From the NCBI GenBank assembly GCA_050245975.1, contig JBFWWW010000015.1, positions 1 through 36,937 on the forward strand: 36,937 nt of DNA. Reading direction: 5' to 3'. The first letter of the stretch is position 1. Each line of letters opens with the position of its first letter. Shown one piece after another: positions 25,162 through 32,796 of the stretch. Position numbers and translations under genes: made by a program. The notes under the pieces were generated by a model. That model was not told where the DNA came from. It saw only the letters and a program-made list of their open reading frames with translations, and did no database searches. This DNA comes from JBFWWW01 sp050245975 (GTDB taxonomy: Bacteria; Pseudomonadota; Alphaproteobacteria; Rhizobiales; Hyphomicrobiaceae).

Positions 25162-26166
25162 CTACTCGGCAGCCATCGGCCGCGCCGCCGCCCGCTCGGC
25201 GCGCTTCTTCGCGTACGCGAGCGCGGCCTCGCGCACCCAGGCGCCGTCCGCCTCCACGTCGCGCCGGCGCTTCATGCGCTGGCGGTTGCAGGGGCCGTCG
25301 CCCGACAGCACGCGCTTGAACTCGGACCAGTCGATCTCGCCGAACCGCCAATGGCCGGATTTCTCGTCGAGCTTCAGGTCGGGGTCGGGGAACGTCAGGC
25401 CGAGGTAGTGGCCCTGCGGCACCGTCGCGTCGATGAACTTCTGGCGCAGCTCGTCGTTGGAGAAGCGCTTGATCTTCCATTTCATGGTGTCGGAGCTGTG
25501 CAGGCTCTCGGCGTCCGAGGGACCGAACATCATCAGGCTCGGCCACCACCAGCGATCGAGCGCGTCCTGCGCCATCTGCTTCTGCGCCTCGCTGCCCCGG
25601 CACAGCGTCAGCATGATCTCGTAGCCCTGGCGCTGGTGGAAGCTTTCTTCCTTGCAGATGCGGATCATGGCGCGCGCGTAGGGGCCGTAGCTGCAGCGGC
25701 ACAGCGGGATCTGGTTCATGATCGCCGCGCCATCCACCAGCCAGCCGATGGCGCCCATGTCGGCCCAGCTCAGCGTCGGGTAGTTGAAGATGGAGGAGTA
25801 CTTGGCCTTGCCCGACAGCAGCTGCTGGTAGAGCTCCTCGCGCGAGACGCCGAGCGTCTCGGCGGCGGAATAGAGATAGAGCCCGTGGCCCGCCTCGTCC
25901 TGCACCTTGGCCAGCAGCGCCGCCTTGCGCCGCAGCGAGGGCGCGCGCGTGATCCAGTTGCCTTCCGGCTGCATGCCGATGATCTCGGAATGCGCGTGCT
26001 GCGAAATCTGGCGCACCAGCGTGCGGCGGTAGGCGGCCGGCATCCAGTCGTTCGGCTCGACCTTGTCCTCGCGGTCGACCTTGGCCTGGAACAGCGCCAT
26101 CTGCTCGGCGTCCTCGGGCGCCGACCTCGCCGTGCTGTCCTGCGTATTGAGCGCCTGCGTGTACAT
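25162..26166 (-). CDS. paaA: phenylacetyl-CoA 1,2-epoxidase catalytic subunit PaaA
   Basis: 334 residues. Diiron oxygenase subunit that epoxidises the aromatic ring of phenylacetyl-CoA. The ferritin-like iron ligands are seen as KVQDEAGHGLYLYSAAE (E-x-x-H) and ICKEESFHQRQGYE (E-x-x-H), with a further Glu in HAHSEIIGMQPEGNW. The sequence FGPSDAESLHSSDTMKWKIKRFSNDELRQKFID is typical of PaaA. ATG at 26166 is chosen because GGGAGG lies 7 nt upstream. First gene of the leftward operon paaA-DUF3291-cupin-paaBCDE. Confidence 0.96.
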   Translation of the reverse strand: MYTQALNTQDSTARSAPEDAEQMALFQAKVDREDKVEPNDWMPAAYRRTLVRQISQHAHSEIIGMQPEGNWITRAPSLRRKAALLAKVQDEAGHGLYLYSAAETLGVSREELYQQLLSGKAKYSSIFNYPTLSWADMGAIGWLVDGAAIMNQIPLCRCSYGPYARAMIRICKEESFHQRQGYEIMLTLCRGSEAQKQMAQDALDRWWWPSLMMFGPSDAESLHSSDTMKWKIKRFSNDELRQKFIDATVPQGHYLGLTFPDPDLKLDEKSGHWRFGEIDWSEFKRVLSGDGPCNRQRMKRRRDVEADGAWVREAALAYAKKRAERAAARPMAAE

Positions 26167-26217
26167 GGTGAAACCTCCCGGCAACGTGCGGTTTCTGACC
26201 TGTCGTCCGCTCCCTCT

Positions 26218-26259
26218 ATTATGTCACAGATTTTCGATCGCACAACGAAATCTGTAACA
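26218..26259 (-). promoter_or_regulatory. paaA promoter with 38-bp dyad, putative PaaX operator
   Basis: TGTCACAGATTT (26222-26233) and AAATCTGTAACA (26248-26259) are 12-bp inverted arms with one mismatch, separated by 14 bp. Read leftward, CATAAT (plus 26218-26223) is a good -10 element overlapping the edge of the dyad, so a bound protein would block RNA polymerase. It lies between the paaX stop and the paaA start. Total length and right arm match the site at 18775-18812. The arm sequence differs from the E. coli PaaX site. Confidence 0.7.
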
Positions 26260-26297
26260 TATCGGCCGCGCACCCATATTCGGCGGCGCAACCGGAT

Positions 26298-27221
26298 TCA
26301 CGTGCCGCCGAACCGGCGCCCGAGCGCGGCGGAAGGCGCCGGCAGGGGCCCGTCGATGCCGCGGCCGTTGCGGTCGAGCCAGGTCTCCGACGGCGCCAGC
26401 AGCCCGTGCCAGACGTCCTTTGCCAGTGCGCGCGCCGCGCGCCCCGGCCAGTCCGCGCCGACGATCTCGACCGGCAGGCCCGGGTCGCGCAGCACGATGC
26501 GGCGCAGCTCGTGGATCAGCAGCAGCCGCAGCGCGACGCTGGCGCGCTCGGGCGGCGCGCGGCGGCGGTCGAGCTGGCTCGCGACCGGCTTGAACGTCTC
26601 CACGAAGCGCCGGTAGGAGGCCGCCAGCTCGTCCAGCGGCCAAGCGCCCGCGGCGAGCCTGCGGTCGCCCTCCGGCCCCAGCGAGGCGCAATCCTCGAAC
26701 ACGAAGCCGGCGCGTCCGCCGAGCGCCTGCGCATCGCGCACCGGCGAGGGCGCGACGAACAGGTCGGGGCCGAGGCGCCCGAACCCGGCGTGCCGCAGCA
26801 GCGTGCGCCGCTCGCTGCGCGCCCGCTTGTCCTCCCCGGCGATGACCGCGAGCGTCCACTGGTGCGACCACCCGCCGGGCGCGGGCGCATAGATCACGCG
26901 CGAGGCCGCGTCCGTCTCCTCCATCGCCTGCGGCGTCAGCCGGTAGTAGCTGTTGCGTCCGACCCGCTGGCGCTCGACCCAGCCGTCGGCCGCCAGCCGC
27001 GACATCGCCGTGCGCACCACGCCCTCGCCGATGCCGAACGCATCGGCGATCTCGTTCAGCGTCCCGAGCCACAGCGAGCCGCCGCGCGGGCCGATGGCAT
27101 CGCCGAAGATGGTGACGACGAGCGACCAGGCGCGCGGCGGCGCGCTGCGCTCCAGGATCGCGCGCAGCACGTCGTCGAGCGACGCTGGGCGGGCGGGCGG
27201 CGGGCGGACATGCAGGCTCAC
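26298..27221 (-). CDS. paaX: phenylacetic acid degradation repressor PaaX
   Basis: 307 residues, close to the 316 of E. coli PaaX. The N-terminal winged-helix region has RAWSLVVTIFGDAIGPRGGSLWLGTL, then FGIGEGVVRTAMSRLAADGWVERQRVGRNSYYRLT with the recognition helix. The C-terminal part (YAPAPGGWSHQWTLAVIAGEDKRARSERRTLLRHAGFGRLGPDLFVAPSP) is the PaaX effector domain, which in E. coli senses phenylacetyl-CoA. GTG at 27221 best fits the family start but has no clear ribosome-binding site. It is upstream of paaA on the same strand and divergent from the caspase-like gene. Confidence 0.92.
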   Translation of the reverse strand: MSLHVRPPPARPASLDDVLRAILERSAPPRAWSLVVTIFGDAIGPRGGSLWLGTLNEIADAFGIGEGVVRTAMSRLAADGWVERQRVGRNSYYRLTPQAMEETDAASRVIYAPAPGGWSHQWTLAVIAGEDKRARSERRTLLRHAGFGRLGPDLFVAPSPVRDAQALGGRAGFVFEDCASLGPEGDRRLAAGAWPLDELAASYRRFVETFKPVASQLDRRRAPPERASVALRLLLIHELRRIVLRDPGLPVEIVGADWPGRAARALAKDVWHGLLAPSETWLDRNGRGIDGPLPAPSAALGRRFGGT

Positions 27222-27451
27222 GGAACAATCGCCGGTTGCTGGTTCGATCGGGCGGACGGTAAAGCGAGTTGCCGCGCGAGGGAAGCGGCCCCAGGCGGTC
27301 GCGCCTCCGGCAACCCTCCGCGGGCGCACGCATTTCCGGCCCGGCCGACGGGTTTTGCGCCTGCGCGAGCGGCCCGGCGTTTCGCCTTCCTTTGGCCCGC
27401 AGCGTTTGGCATCATGAGTGCCGGCTTTCTAGCGCCAGCGGGAGGCGGCCT

Positions 27452-28921
27452 GTGGCGGCGTGGGCTTTGCGGTTCTGCGTGACGTTCCTGATGCTTCCCC
27501 TTCTGTGGGGCACGATTCTGTGGGGCGCCCGGCCGGCTGCGGCGGCGGCCGAGCGCCGGGTCGCGCTTGTCATCGGCAACGCCGCCTATCGGCATGCCGC
27601 GCCGCTGACGACGCCCGTCTCCGATATCGCCGATCTCGCCGCCGTCCTGCGCTCCGTGGGCTTCGAGGTGCTGGAGGGCCACGACCTCGACAAGCGGGCG
27701 ATGGAGCAGCTTATCCGCAAGTTCTCCGACACCCTCGAGGGCGCTGCCGTCGGCGTCTTCTACTACGTGGGTCACGGCCTGCAGGTGCAGGGCCAGAACT
27801 ATCTGGTGCCCGTCGATGCCCAGCTCGATACGGCCACCTCGCTCGATTTCGAGATGGTGCGCCTCGACCTCGTGCAGCGGACGATGGAGCGCGAGACGGC
27901 GCTCAACCTCATCTTCCTCGACGCCTGCCGCGACAACCCCATGGCGCGCAACCTTGCCCGCTCGCTCGGCACGCGCTCGACCGCCGTCGGGCAGGGGCTG
28001 GCCGCGGTCGAATCGGGCCAGGGCACGCTCATCAGCTTCTCCACCCAGCCCGGCAACATCGCGCAGGACGGCAAGGGCCGCAATTCGCCCTACGCCGCGG
28101 CGCTGATCAAGCACATCGCCACCCCGGGCGACGACATCTCCGCCACGCTCATCAACGTGCGCAACGAGGTGATGCAGGCCACCGGCCGCCAGCAGGTGCC
28201 GTGGGAGCACTCCGCGCTGACCTCACGCTTCTACTTCGTGCCGCCCGCGCCCGGCGCTGCCCCGCCGAGCGGCCCGCCGCTGTCGGGCGCCACCGGCGAC
28301 CAGCAGATCGAGCTGATGTTCTGGGAACAGGTGCGCACCAGCAACGATCCGGCGCTGCTGCAAAGCTACCTCGACCGCTACCCATCGGGCGCGTTCTCGG
28401 GCCTGGCGCGCATCCTCATCGACCGCGCGAAGAAAGGCCCGGGCCCGCAGGTGGCCGCGGCGACGCCCGCGCCGCCGCCCTCGCGCGCACCCGAACCGCC
28501 GGCCGCCGCACCCACGCCCTCCGGCGCCGACGAGGAGGCGCTGGCGCGCAACCTGCAGCGCGAGCTTGCCCGCGTCGGCTGCTATTCGGGCAGCCAGGAC
28601 GGCAACTGGGGCAGCGGGTCGCGTGCGGCGCTGGAGCAGTTCGCGAAGCACACCCACACGGCGCTGCCGGCCGAGCGGCCGACCCCGGCGGCGCTCGACG
28701 CCGTCAGCGAGCGCAAGGTGCGCGTCTGCCCGCTCGACTGCGACGACGACGAGGTCGAGCGCGACGGCAGGTGTGTCGCCAGGCCGCGTGCCAAGAGCCG
28801 GCGTGCAGAGCGTCGGCCGCCGCGCCGTCCCGAGGCGCGCCGCGCCGAGCAGGCGCCCGGCAAGAAGGCGACCAGGTTCTGCTTCGGCGCCAAGCCGAGC
28901 GAGATCCGCGTCTGCGACTAG
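27452..28921 (+). CDS. secreted caspase-like (peptidase C14) protein
   Basis: 489 residues. A hydrophobic signal (ALRFCVTFLMLPLLWGTILWGARPAAAA) precedes the caspase p20-like domain, which begins ERRVALVIGNAAYRHAAPL. The catalytic His lies in FYYVGHGLQ and the Cys in IFLDACRDNP, so the dyad is complete. A Pro/Ala linker leads to a C-terminal peptidoglycan-binding-like segment (LQRELARVGCYSGSQDGNWGSGSRAALEQF) and a basic Arg-rich tail with cysteines. GTG at 27452 is chosen because GGAGG (27441-27445) lies 6 nt before it. Such metacaspase-like proteins are common in Bradyrhizobium-type bacteria; the substrate is unknown. The stop directly abuts a repeat block. Confidence 0.88.
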   Translation: MAAWALRFCVTFLMLPLLWGTILWGARPAAAAAERRVALVIGNAAYRHAAPLTTPVSDIADLAAVLRSVGFEVLEGHDLDKRAMEQLIRKFSDTLEGAAVGVFYYVGHGLQVQGQNYLVPVDAQLDTATSLDFEMVRLDLVQRTMERETALNLIFLDACRDNPMARNLARSLGTRSTAVGQGLAAVESGQGTLISFSTQPGNIAQDGKGRNSPYAAALIKHIATPGDDISATLINVRNEVMQATGRQQVPWEHSALTSRFYFVPPAPGAAPPSGPPLSGATGDQQIELMFWEQVRTSNDPALLQSYLDRYPSGAFSGLARILIDRAKKGPGPQVAAATPAPPPSRAPEPPAAAPTPSGADEEALARNLQRELARVGCYSGSQDGNWGSGSRAALEQFAKHTHTALPAERPTPAALDAVSERKVRVCPLDCDDDEVERDGRCVARPRAKSRRAERRPPRRPEARRAEQAPGKKATRFCFGAKPSEIRVCD

Positions 28922-29190
28922 CCTAGAGCGTTTCAGGTTCAGGCCGGCTCGCGAGTCGCTGGGTCCCGGCTCTCGCTGCGCTCGGCCGGGATGACAGGGA
29001 GGGTGCGCTCCGACAGGGATGACAGTGGGGGCGCTCGGTCGGGATGCAAGGTGGGGGACTTTCGCTCTCTCCCTGTCATCCCGGAATTTCGCGAAGCGAA
29101 ATATCCGGGACCCAGCGTCCCGAGCAAGGCGCGTGCCTGTGGTCCTGGGTCCCGGCTCTCGCTGCGCTCGGCCGGGATGACAGGGGGTCC
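28922..29190. repeat. composite palindromic repeat block 1
   Basis: About 270 bp of non-coding repeats between the caspase-like and DUF1801 genes, which converge here. The 41-bp unit CTGGGTCCC...GGGATGACAGGG occurs identically at 28959-28999 and 29145-29185. A third unit in reverse orientation with the same ends but another stem lies at about 29081-29115, and half units lie at about 29000-29045. The whole block matches the reverse complement of 32494-32796 in order and arrangement. The outer 37 bp start with GCCTAG next to the caspase stop. No gene is visible; the hairpins could terminate both convergent transcripts. Confidence 0.85.
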
Positions 29191-29220
29191 CGCACCAGCG
29201 CCGCGCCACCGTCCGCCGGC

Positions 29221-29724
29221 TCACATTTTCTCGCCCGGCAGCCGGCTGGCCTGCGTCACCCAGTCGGCAAGCTGCGCCTCGTCGAGCGCGCCCTCGTGGA
29301 AGTCGAGATAGCGCACGCTCCTGTGCCGGGAGGCGCCGGGCGGCGGGGGACGCAGCGACGTGCCGCGAAAGAAGGTCACCTTCACGTAGCGCGTGAAGCA
29401 GTGAAAGCTGAGGAACCAGGTCTCGCCGTCGCGGCCGTAGAGAGGCGAATTCCATTTGACGGCCTTGCGCACGCCGGGGACGGTGCGCGCGATGAGCGCG
29501 TCGAGGCGGCAGCCCACGTCGCGTTTCCAGCCCGGCATGGCCGCGAGATAGGCCGCGACCGGGGCCTCGCCGTATCCCTTGGCGATCTGGGGATTGCCGC
29601 CCGAGAGCAGGACGACCCCGCCGGGCTTCGGCGCCGTCCTGCGCGACCCGGCCGCGCGCACGGCACCCGGCCCGGCGGCAGCCTTCCGTGCGCCCGTCTT
29701 CGGCATCGTGGGGGCTTTGGCCAT
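29221..29724 (-). CDS. DUF1801 domain protein
   Basis: 167 residues. A basic Ala/Lys/Arg-rich N-terminus of about 40 residues precedes the DUF1801 fold: GWKRDVGCRLDALIARTVPGVRKAVKWNSPLYGRDGETWFLSFHCFTRYVKVTFFRG. The C-terminal RYLDFHEGALDEAQLADWVTQA also fits. The family (related to YdhG-like and frataxin-like folds) has no settled function. ATG at 29724 lies 7 nt after the SDR stop, so it is cotranscribed with that gene. The gene ends about 30 bp from repeat block 1. Confidence 0.85.
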   Translation of the reverse strand: MAKAPTMPKTGARKAAAGPGAVRAAGSRRTAPKPGGVVLLSGGNPQIAKGYGEAPVAAYLAAMPGWKRDVGCRLDALIARTVPGVRKAVKWNSPLYGRDGETWFLSFHCFTRYVKVTFFRGTSLRPPPPGASRHRSVRYLDFHEGALDEAQLADWVTQASRLPGEKM

Positions 29725-29731
29725 CGCGTTC

Positions 29732-30535
29732 CTAGTCGCGCACCAGCGTCGTGCCGCCGTCCACCGGCAGCGCGACGCCGGTGATGAAATCGGCTTCGTC
29801 CGAGGCGAGGAACAGCGCCGCGTTGGCGACGTCCCATGCCGTTCCCATGCGCCGGCGCAGCGGCACGCGCGCATCGCGCTCCGCCGCCACCTCGGCCCGC
29901 GTTTTTCCCCACGTGCGCGCCCGCGTATCGACCGCCATCGGCGTATCCATCAGGCCCGGCAGGATGACGTTGGCGCGCACGCCGGCGTCGGCATTGAGCG
30001 CGGCGATCTGCTGCGTATAGGCGATCATCGCCGCCTTCGTCGCCTTGTAGGCGACCGTCGGATAGTTGGCCGCCACCGCCGCGATGGACGAGATGTTGAT
30101 GATCGAGCCCGCCTTCTGCGCGCGCATCACCGGCAGCACGTGCTTGCAGGCCATGATCGTGCCGCGCATGTTGATGGCCGACACGAGATCGAACGCCGCT
30201 TCGGTGATCTGCAGCGGCGAGGCGTCGCCGCCGGCCAGGCTGACGCCGACGTTGTTGTGCAGGATGTCGATCCGGCCCCACAGGCGCATGGCCTCGTCGA
30301 CGGCCGCCTTGAGCGTCGCCTCCTTGGTGACGTCGGCCTCGAACACGACGCACGTGCCGCCCTTGTCCGCAACGAGACGCGCGGTCTCGCGCGCCGACAC
30401 CGGGTCGCGATCGACCGCCAGCACCCGCGCCCCCTCGCGCGCGAACACGATGGCCGTCGCGCGTCCGTTGCCCATGCCTTCGCCCGGCCCCTGCCCGGCC
30501 CCGATGATGATCGCTGTCTTGTCCTTGAGCCGCAT
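29732..30535 (-). CDS. short-chain dehydrogenase/reductase
   Basis: 267 residues. The cofactor motif is IIGAGQGPGEGMG near residues 10-22, followed by RVLAVDRD, where the Asp suggests NAD(H) preference. NNVG takes the place of the usual NNAG, IINISS gives the catalytic Ser, and YKATK the Tyr-Lys pair. The end (FITGVALPVDGGTTL) is typical of classical SDRs. The substrate is unknown. ATG at 30535 follows GGGAGG. It is divergent from the ParA gene across 132 bp and upstream of DUF1801 in one unit. Confidence 0.9.
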   Translation of the reverse strand: MRLKDKTAIIIGAGQGPGEGMGNGRATAIVFAREGARVLAVDRDPVSARETARLVADKGGTCVVFEADVTKEATLKAAVDEAMRLWGRIDILHNNVGVSLAGGDASPLQITEAAFDLVSAINMRGTIMACKHVLPVMRAQKAGSIINISSIAAVAANYPTVAYKATKAAMIAYTQQIAALNADAGVRANVILPGLMDTPMAVDTRARTWGKTRAEVAAERDARVPLRRRMGTAWDVANAALFLASDEADFITGVALPVDGGTTLVRD

Positions 30536-30667
30536 GCGTCCTCCCTGCCGTCCGGTCACCATATGGTGCAGATCGCCCGGCCGTCGATGCCGATCGGCGC
30601 GGGCGGCCACAAATTCTCCTTGGTTTGGACTTTCGCTTCCCCATCGGCGCACGTCGGGTTGGGGACC

Positions 30668-31534
30668 ATGCGCAATACCGTCACGGTCATGAATGCCAAG
30701 GGCGGCGTGGGCAAGTCCACGCTCGTCATGTCGCTGGCGGAAACGCTCTCGACCCACTTCGGCAAGCGGGTGCTCGTCATCGACTCGGATGCGCAGGCCA
30801 GCATCAGCCACATGCTGATGGCGCAGCACGACCTCGAAGCCGTCCAGGAAACGGGCCGCACGCTGGTCGATTATCTCATCATCACGGTCCTGCAGGCGTC
30901 GGCCGCCAACTGGCGCGACTTCGTCATCGGCGGCGTGTCGGACGTGGACGACGCGCGCACCATCGACCTGCTGCCGAGCGACACGCACCTGACGCTGTTC
31001 GAGCGCGAGGTTTCCCGGCACAACCAGGAAGCGCTCCTGCGCGCCACCGCGGGGGCGCTGCTGGCGGAAGCGCGTCGCGCCTACGACATCGTCCTCATCG
31101 ACAGTCCGCCCGGCCTGTCCGTGCTCACCGAGTGCTGGCTGCGCGAGGCCGACTTTTACCTCTCGCCCACCAAGCCGGACTATGTATCGATCCGCGGCCT
31201 GCGCTTCCTGCACCAGTTCCGCATGCGCAATCCCGAGATGGGGTTCGCCGAATACCTCGGCGTCGTCGTCAACATGCGCGACGACCACGCGCCAGCCGAC
31301 GCGGAATACGAGCGCTGGCTGCGCGAGGAGCCCGAGCACCGCTGTTTCGAGCACTCCGTGTCGCGCGCCGCCGCGCTGCAGGCCGCCTCCGCGTTCTATC
31401 CGCGCACGCGGTCCTACTGGGCGAAGTATCCCGGCCACACCGGACAGGTGCTGCGGTCGCTGTCGTCGAGCCTGCTGGAGCGCATGAGCCGGCCGGCGGT
31501 CACGGCTTCGCGCGCCGCCCGCGCCGGCTTCTGA
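30668..31534 (+). CDS. orphan ParA/MinD-like ATPase
   Basis: 288 residues. ParA-type P-loop ATPase: deviant Walker A NAKGGVGKST at residues 9-18, Walker A-prime RVLVIDSDAQAS, and Walker B YDIVLIDSPPGLS. These proteins position chromosomes, plasmids or cell-surface machines. No parB or parS-like array is next to it, so it is an orphan. The C-terminal half (SIRGLRFLHQFRMRNPEMGFAEYLGVVVNM) resembles the dimer/DNA-binding face, with a basic, Arg-rich end. ATG at 30668 begins one residue before the conserved core. It converges with the bactofilin gene, stops 28 bp apart. Confidence 0.9.
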   Translation: MRNTVTVMNAKGGVGKSTLVMSLAETLSTHFGKRVLVIDSDAQASISHMLMAQHDLEAVQETGRTLVDYLIITVLQASAANWRDFVIGGVSDVDDARTIDLLPSDTHLTLFEREVSRHNQEALLRATAGALLAEARRAYDIVLIDSPPGLSVLTECWLREADFYLSPTKPDYVSIRGLRFLHQFRMRNPEMGFAEYLGVVVNMRDDHAPADAEYERWLREEPEHRCFEHSVSRAAALQAASAFYPRTRSYWAKYPGHTGQVLRSLSSSLLERMSRPAVTASRAARAGF

Positions 31535-31562
31535 CCCTGCCCTTTCGCTCCGGCGTCCCAGA

Positions 31563-31964
31563 TCAGGCGCGGCCGGGACCGCGCACCGGCGGCGCCAGCG
31601 ACAGCGGATCCTCATGCCGGCGCGACTTGCCCTCGAAGTAGGCGCCCTGCTCCAGCGTCATGGTCCGGTGATAGATTTCCGCCTCGACCGCGCAGCCCGA
31701 TCTGAGCACCAGGGTATCGGCGAAGATGGCGCCGCGCGCGCGGCCGGCGATCGCGACCTGATCGGCGACGATCATGCCGTCCACCTCCGCCTGCTCGGCG
31801 ACGATCAGGACGCGGCAGCGCACGTCGCCGAAGACCACGCCCTCGAGCCGCACCTCGCCCGGGACGCTGAGGTTGCCCTCGATCACGACATGCGGGCCGA
31901 GCACCGTCGGCGGCGCTTCGGTCCTGCCGGGCAGTGCCGGGGGTGTCGCGGGTCGTCTGGCCAT
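31563..31964 (-). CDS. bactofilin family protein
   Basis: 133 residues. Polymer-forming cytoskeletal protein. The right-handed beta-helix core shows as short repeating turns: VIEGNLSVPGEVRLEGVVFGDVRCRVLIVAEQAEVDGMIVADQVAIAGRARGAIFADTLVLRSGCAVEAEIYH. Flanking N- and C-terminal Pro/Arg-rich tails are disordered, as is usual. Bactofilins assemble into filaments at membranes and guide wall synthesis or partner positioning. ATG at 31964 is chosen; an in-frame ATG at 32000 would add 12 residues. It converges with the ParA gene and diverges from the glycine-rich small protein. Confidence 0.87.
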   Translation of the reverse strand: MARRPATPPALPGRTEAPPTVLGPHVVIEGNLSVPGEVRLEGVVFGDVRCRVLIVAEQAEVDGMIVADQVAIAGRARGAIFADTLVLRSGCAVEAEIYHRTMTLEQGAYFEGKSRRHEDPLSLAPPVRGPGRA

Positions 31965-32163
31965 AGGTCTCGGTCCGATGGGCCGGTGAAGCCCAATCAT
32001 CTATCGGACCGGGGCGACGTGGTAAACCGGGTCTGCCCTCTATGTCGGCCGCGATCAACCAAACCGGGGAATACCCGGCCGCCAACCTTGCTACCCGCGG
32101 CCGGGTGAGAGAGAGTCGCTTCGACCGGGCGCCTGTCGCTCGTCGCAAATGGAAGGATACCCA

Positions 32164-32454
32164 ATGGATATCACGTCTCTCATCATCCAGCTCATCGGCG
32201 GCGCGGTCGGCGGCAATGCAGCCGGGGCGGTGTCGAAGGACATCAATCTCGGCACGCTCGGCAACACCATCGCGGGTGCTCTCGGCGGCGGGCTCGGCGG
32301 CCAGATTCTCGGGCCCCTGCTCGGCATCGGCACGGCGGCGGCCACGTCCGGCCTCGACATCAGCGCCATCATCTCCGGATTCCTCACCGGCGGCGTCTCG
32401 GGCGGCATCACCGCGCTGGTCGTCGGCTTCATCAAGTCGAAAATGGCAGCCTGA
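32164..32454 (+). CDS. small glycine-rich hydrophobic protein
   Basis: 96 residues. Almost entirely Gly, Ala, Ile and Leu in hydrophobic segments: LIIQLIGGAVGGNAAGA, LGNTIAGALGGGLGGQILGPLLGIG and SGFLTGGVSGGITALVVGFI. The spaced glycines (GxxxG-type) suggest helix packing in a membrane. It ends in a basic KSKMAA. Similar small proteins are familiar from rhizobial genomes but have no known role. ATG at 32164 has AAGGA 6 nt upstream. It is divergent from the bactofilin gene. Confidence 0.82.
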   Translation: MDITSLIIQLIGGAVGGNAAGAVSKDINLGTLGNTIAGALGGGLGGQILGPLLGIGTAAATSGLDISAIISGFLTGGVSGGITALVVGFIKSKMAA

Positions 32455-32493
32455 ACGGCGAAGGCGCGCCCGTCACGGTGGAAGCGCGCCCTC

Positions 32494-32796
32494 CTTGTCA
32501 TCCCCGCCGGAGCGCAGCGGAGAGCGGGGACCCAGGGCCACAGGCACGCGCTCACTCCTGATGCTGGGTCCCGGATGGCCGCTGCGCGGCCTCCGGGATG
32601 ACAGGGAGAGAGCGAAATTCTGGGATGACGGGTGGAGGGCCAATTCTCACCGTGTCATCGGGCGCCCTCTACTGTCATCCCTGCCGGAGCGCACCCACCT
32701 TGTCATCCCGGCCGAGCGCCCCACTGTCATCCCGGCCGAGCGCAGCGAGAGCCGGGACCCAGCGTCTTGCGAGCCGGCCTGAACCTGAAACGCCTA
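32494..32796. repeat. composite palindromic repeat block 2, inverted copy of block 1
   Basis: Fills the 339-bp gap between the glycine-rich protein and the NTF2-like gene; no gene is visible in it. Complete units with ends TGTCATCCC and GGGACCCAG lie at about 32496-32534 and 32725-32762, and one in the opposite orientation at about 32560-32605. Half units start near 32672, 32700 and 32725. Taken as reverse complement the block is collinear with 28922-29190, sharing the outer edge (GCCTAG...GCGTTTCAGGTTCAGG) and stretches such as TTTCGCTCTCTCCCTGTCAT, but with different stem cores. Confidence 0.85.

Noticed and set aside
28922..29190. CRISPR array
   Set aside because: Units are palindromic, in both orientations, irregularly spaced and without uniform unique spacers; no cas gene is near.
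28922..32796. Composite transposon
   Set aside because: No transposase or target-site duplication could be seen; the flanking blocks are hairpin repeats rather than insertion sequences. The inversion idea is kept as a finding instead.
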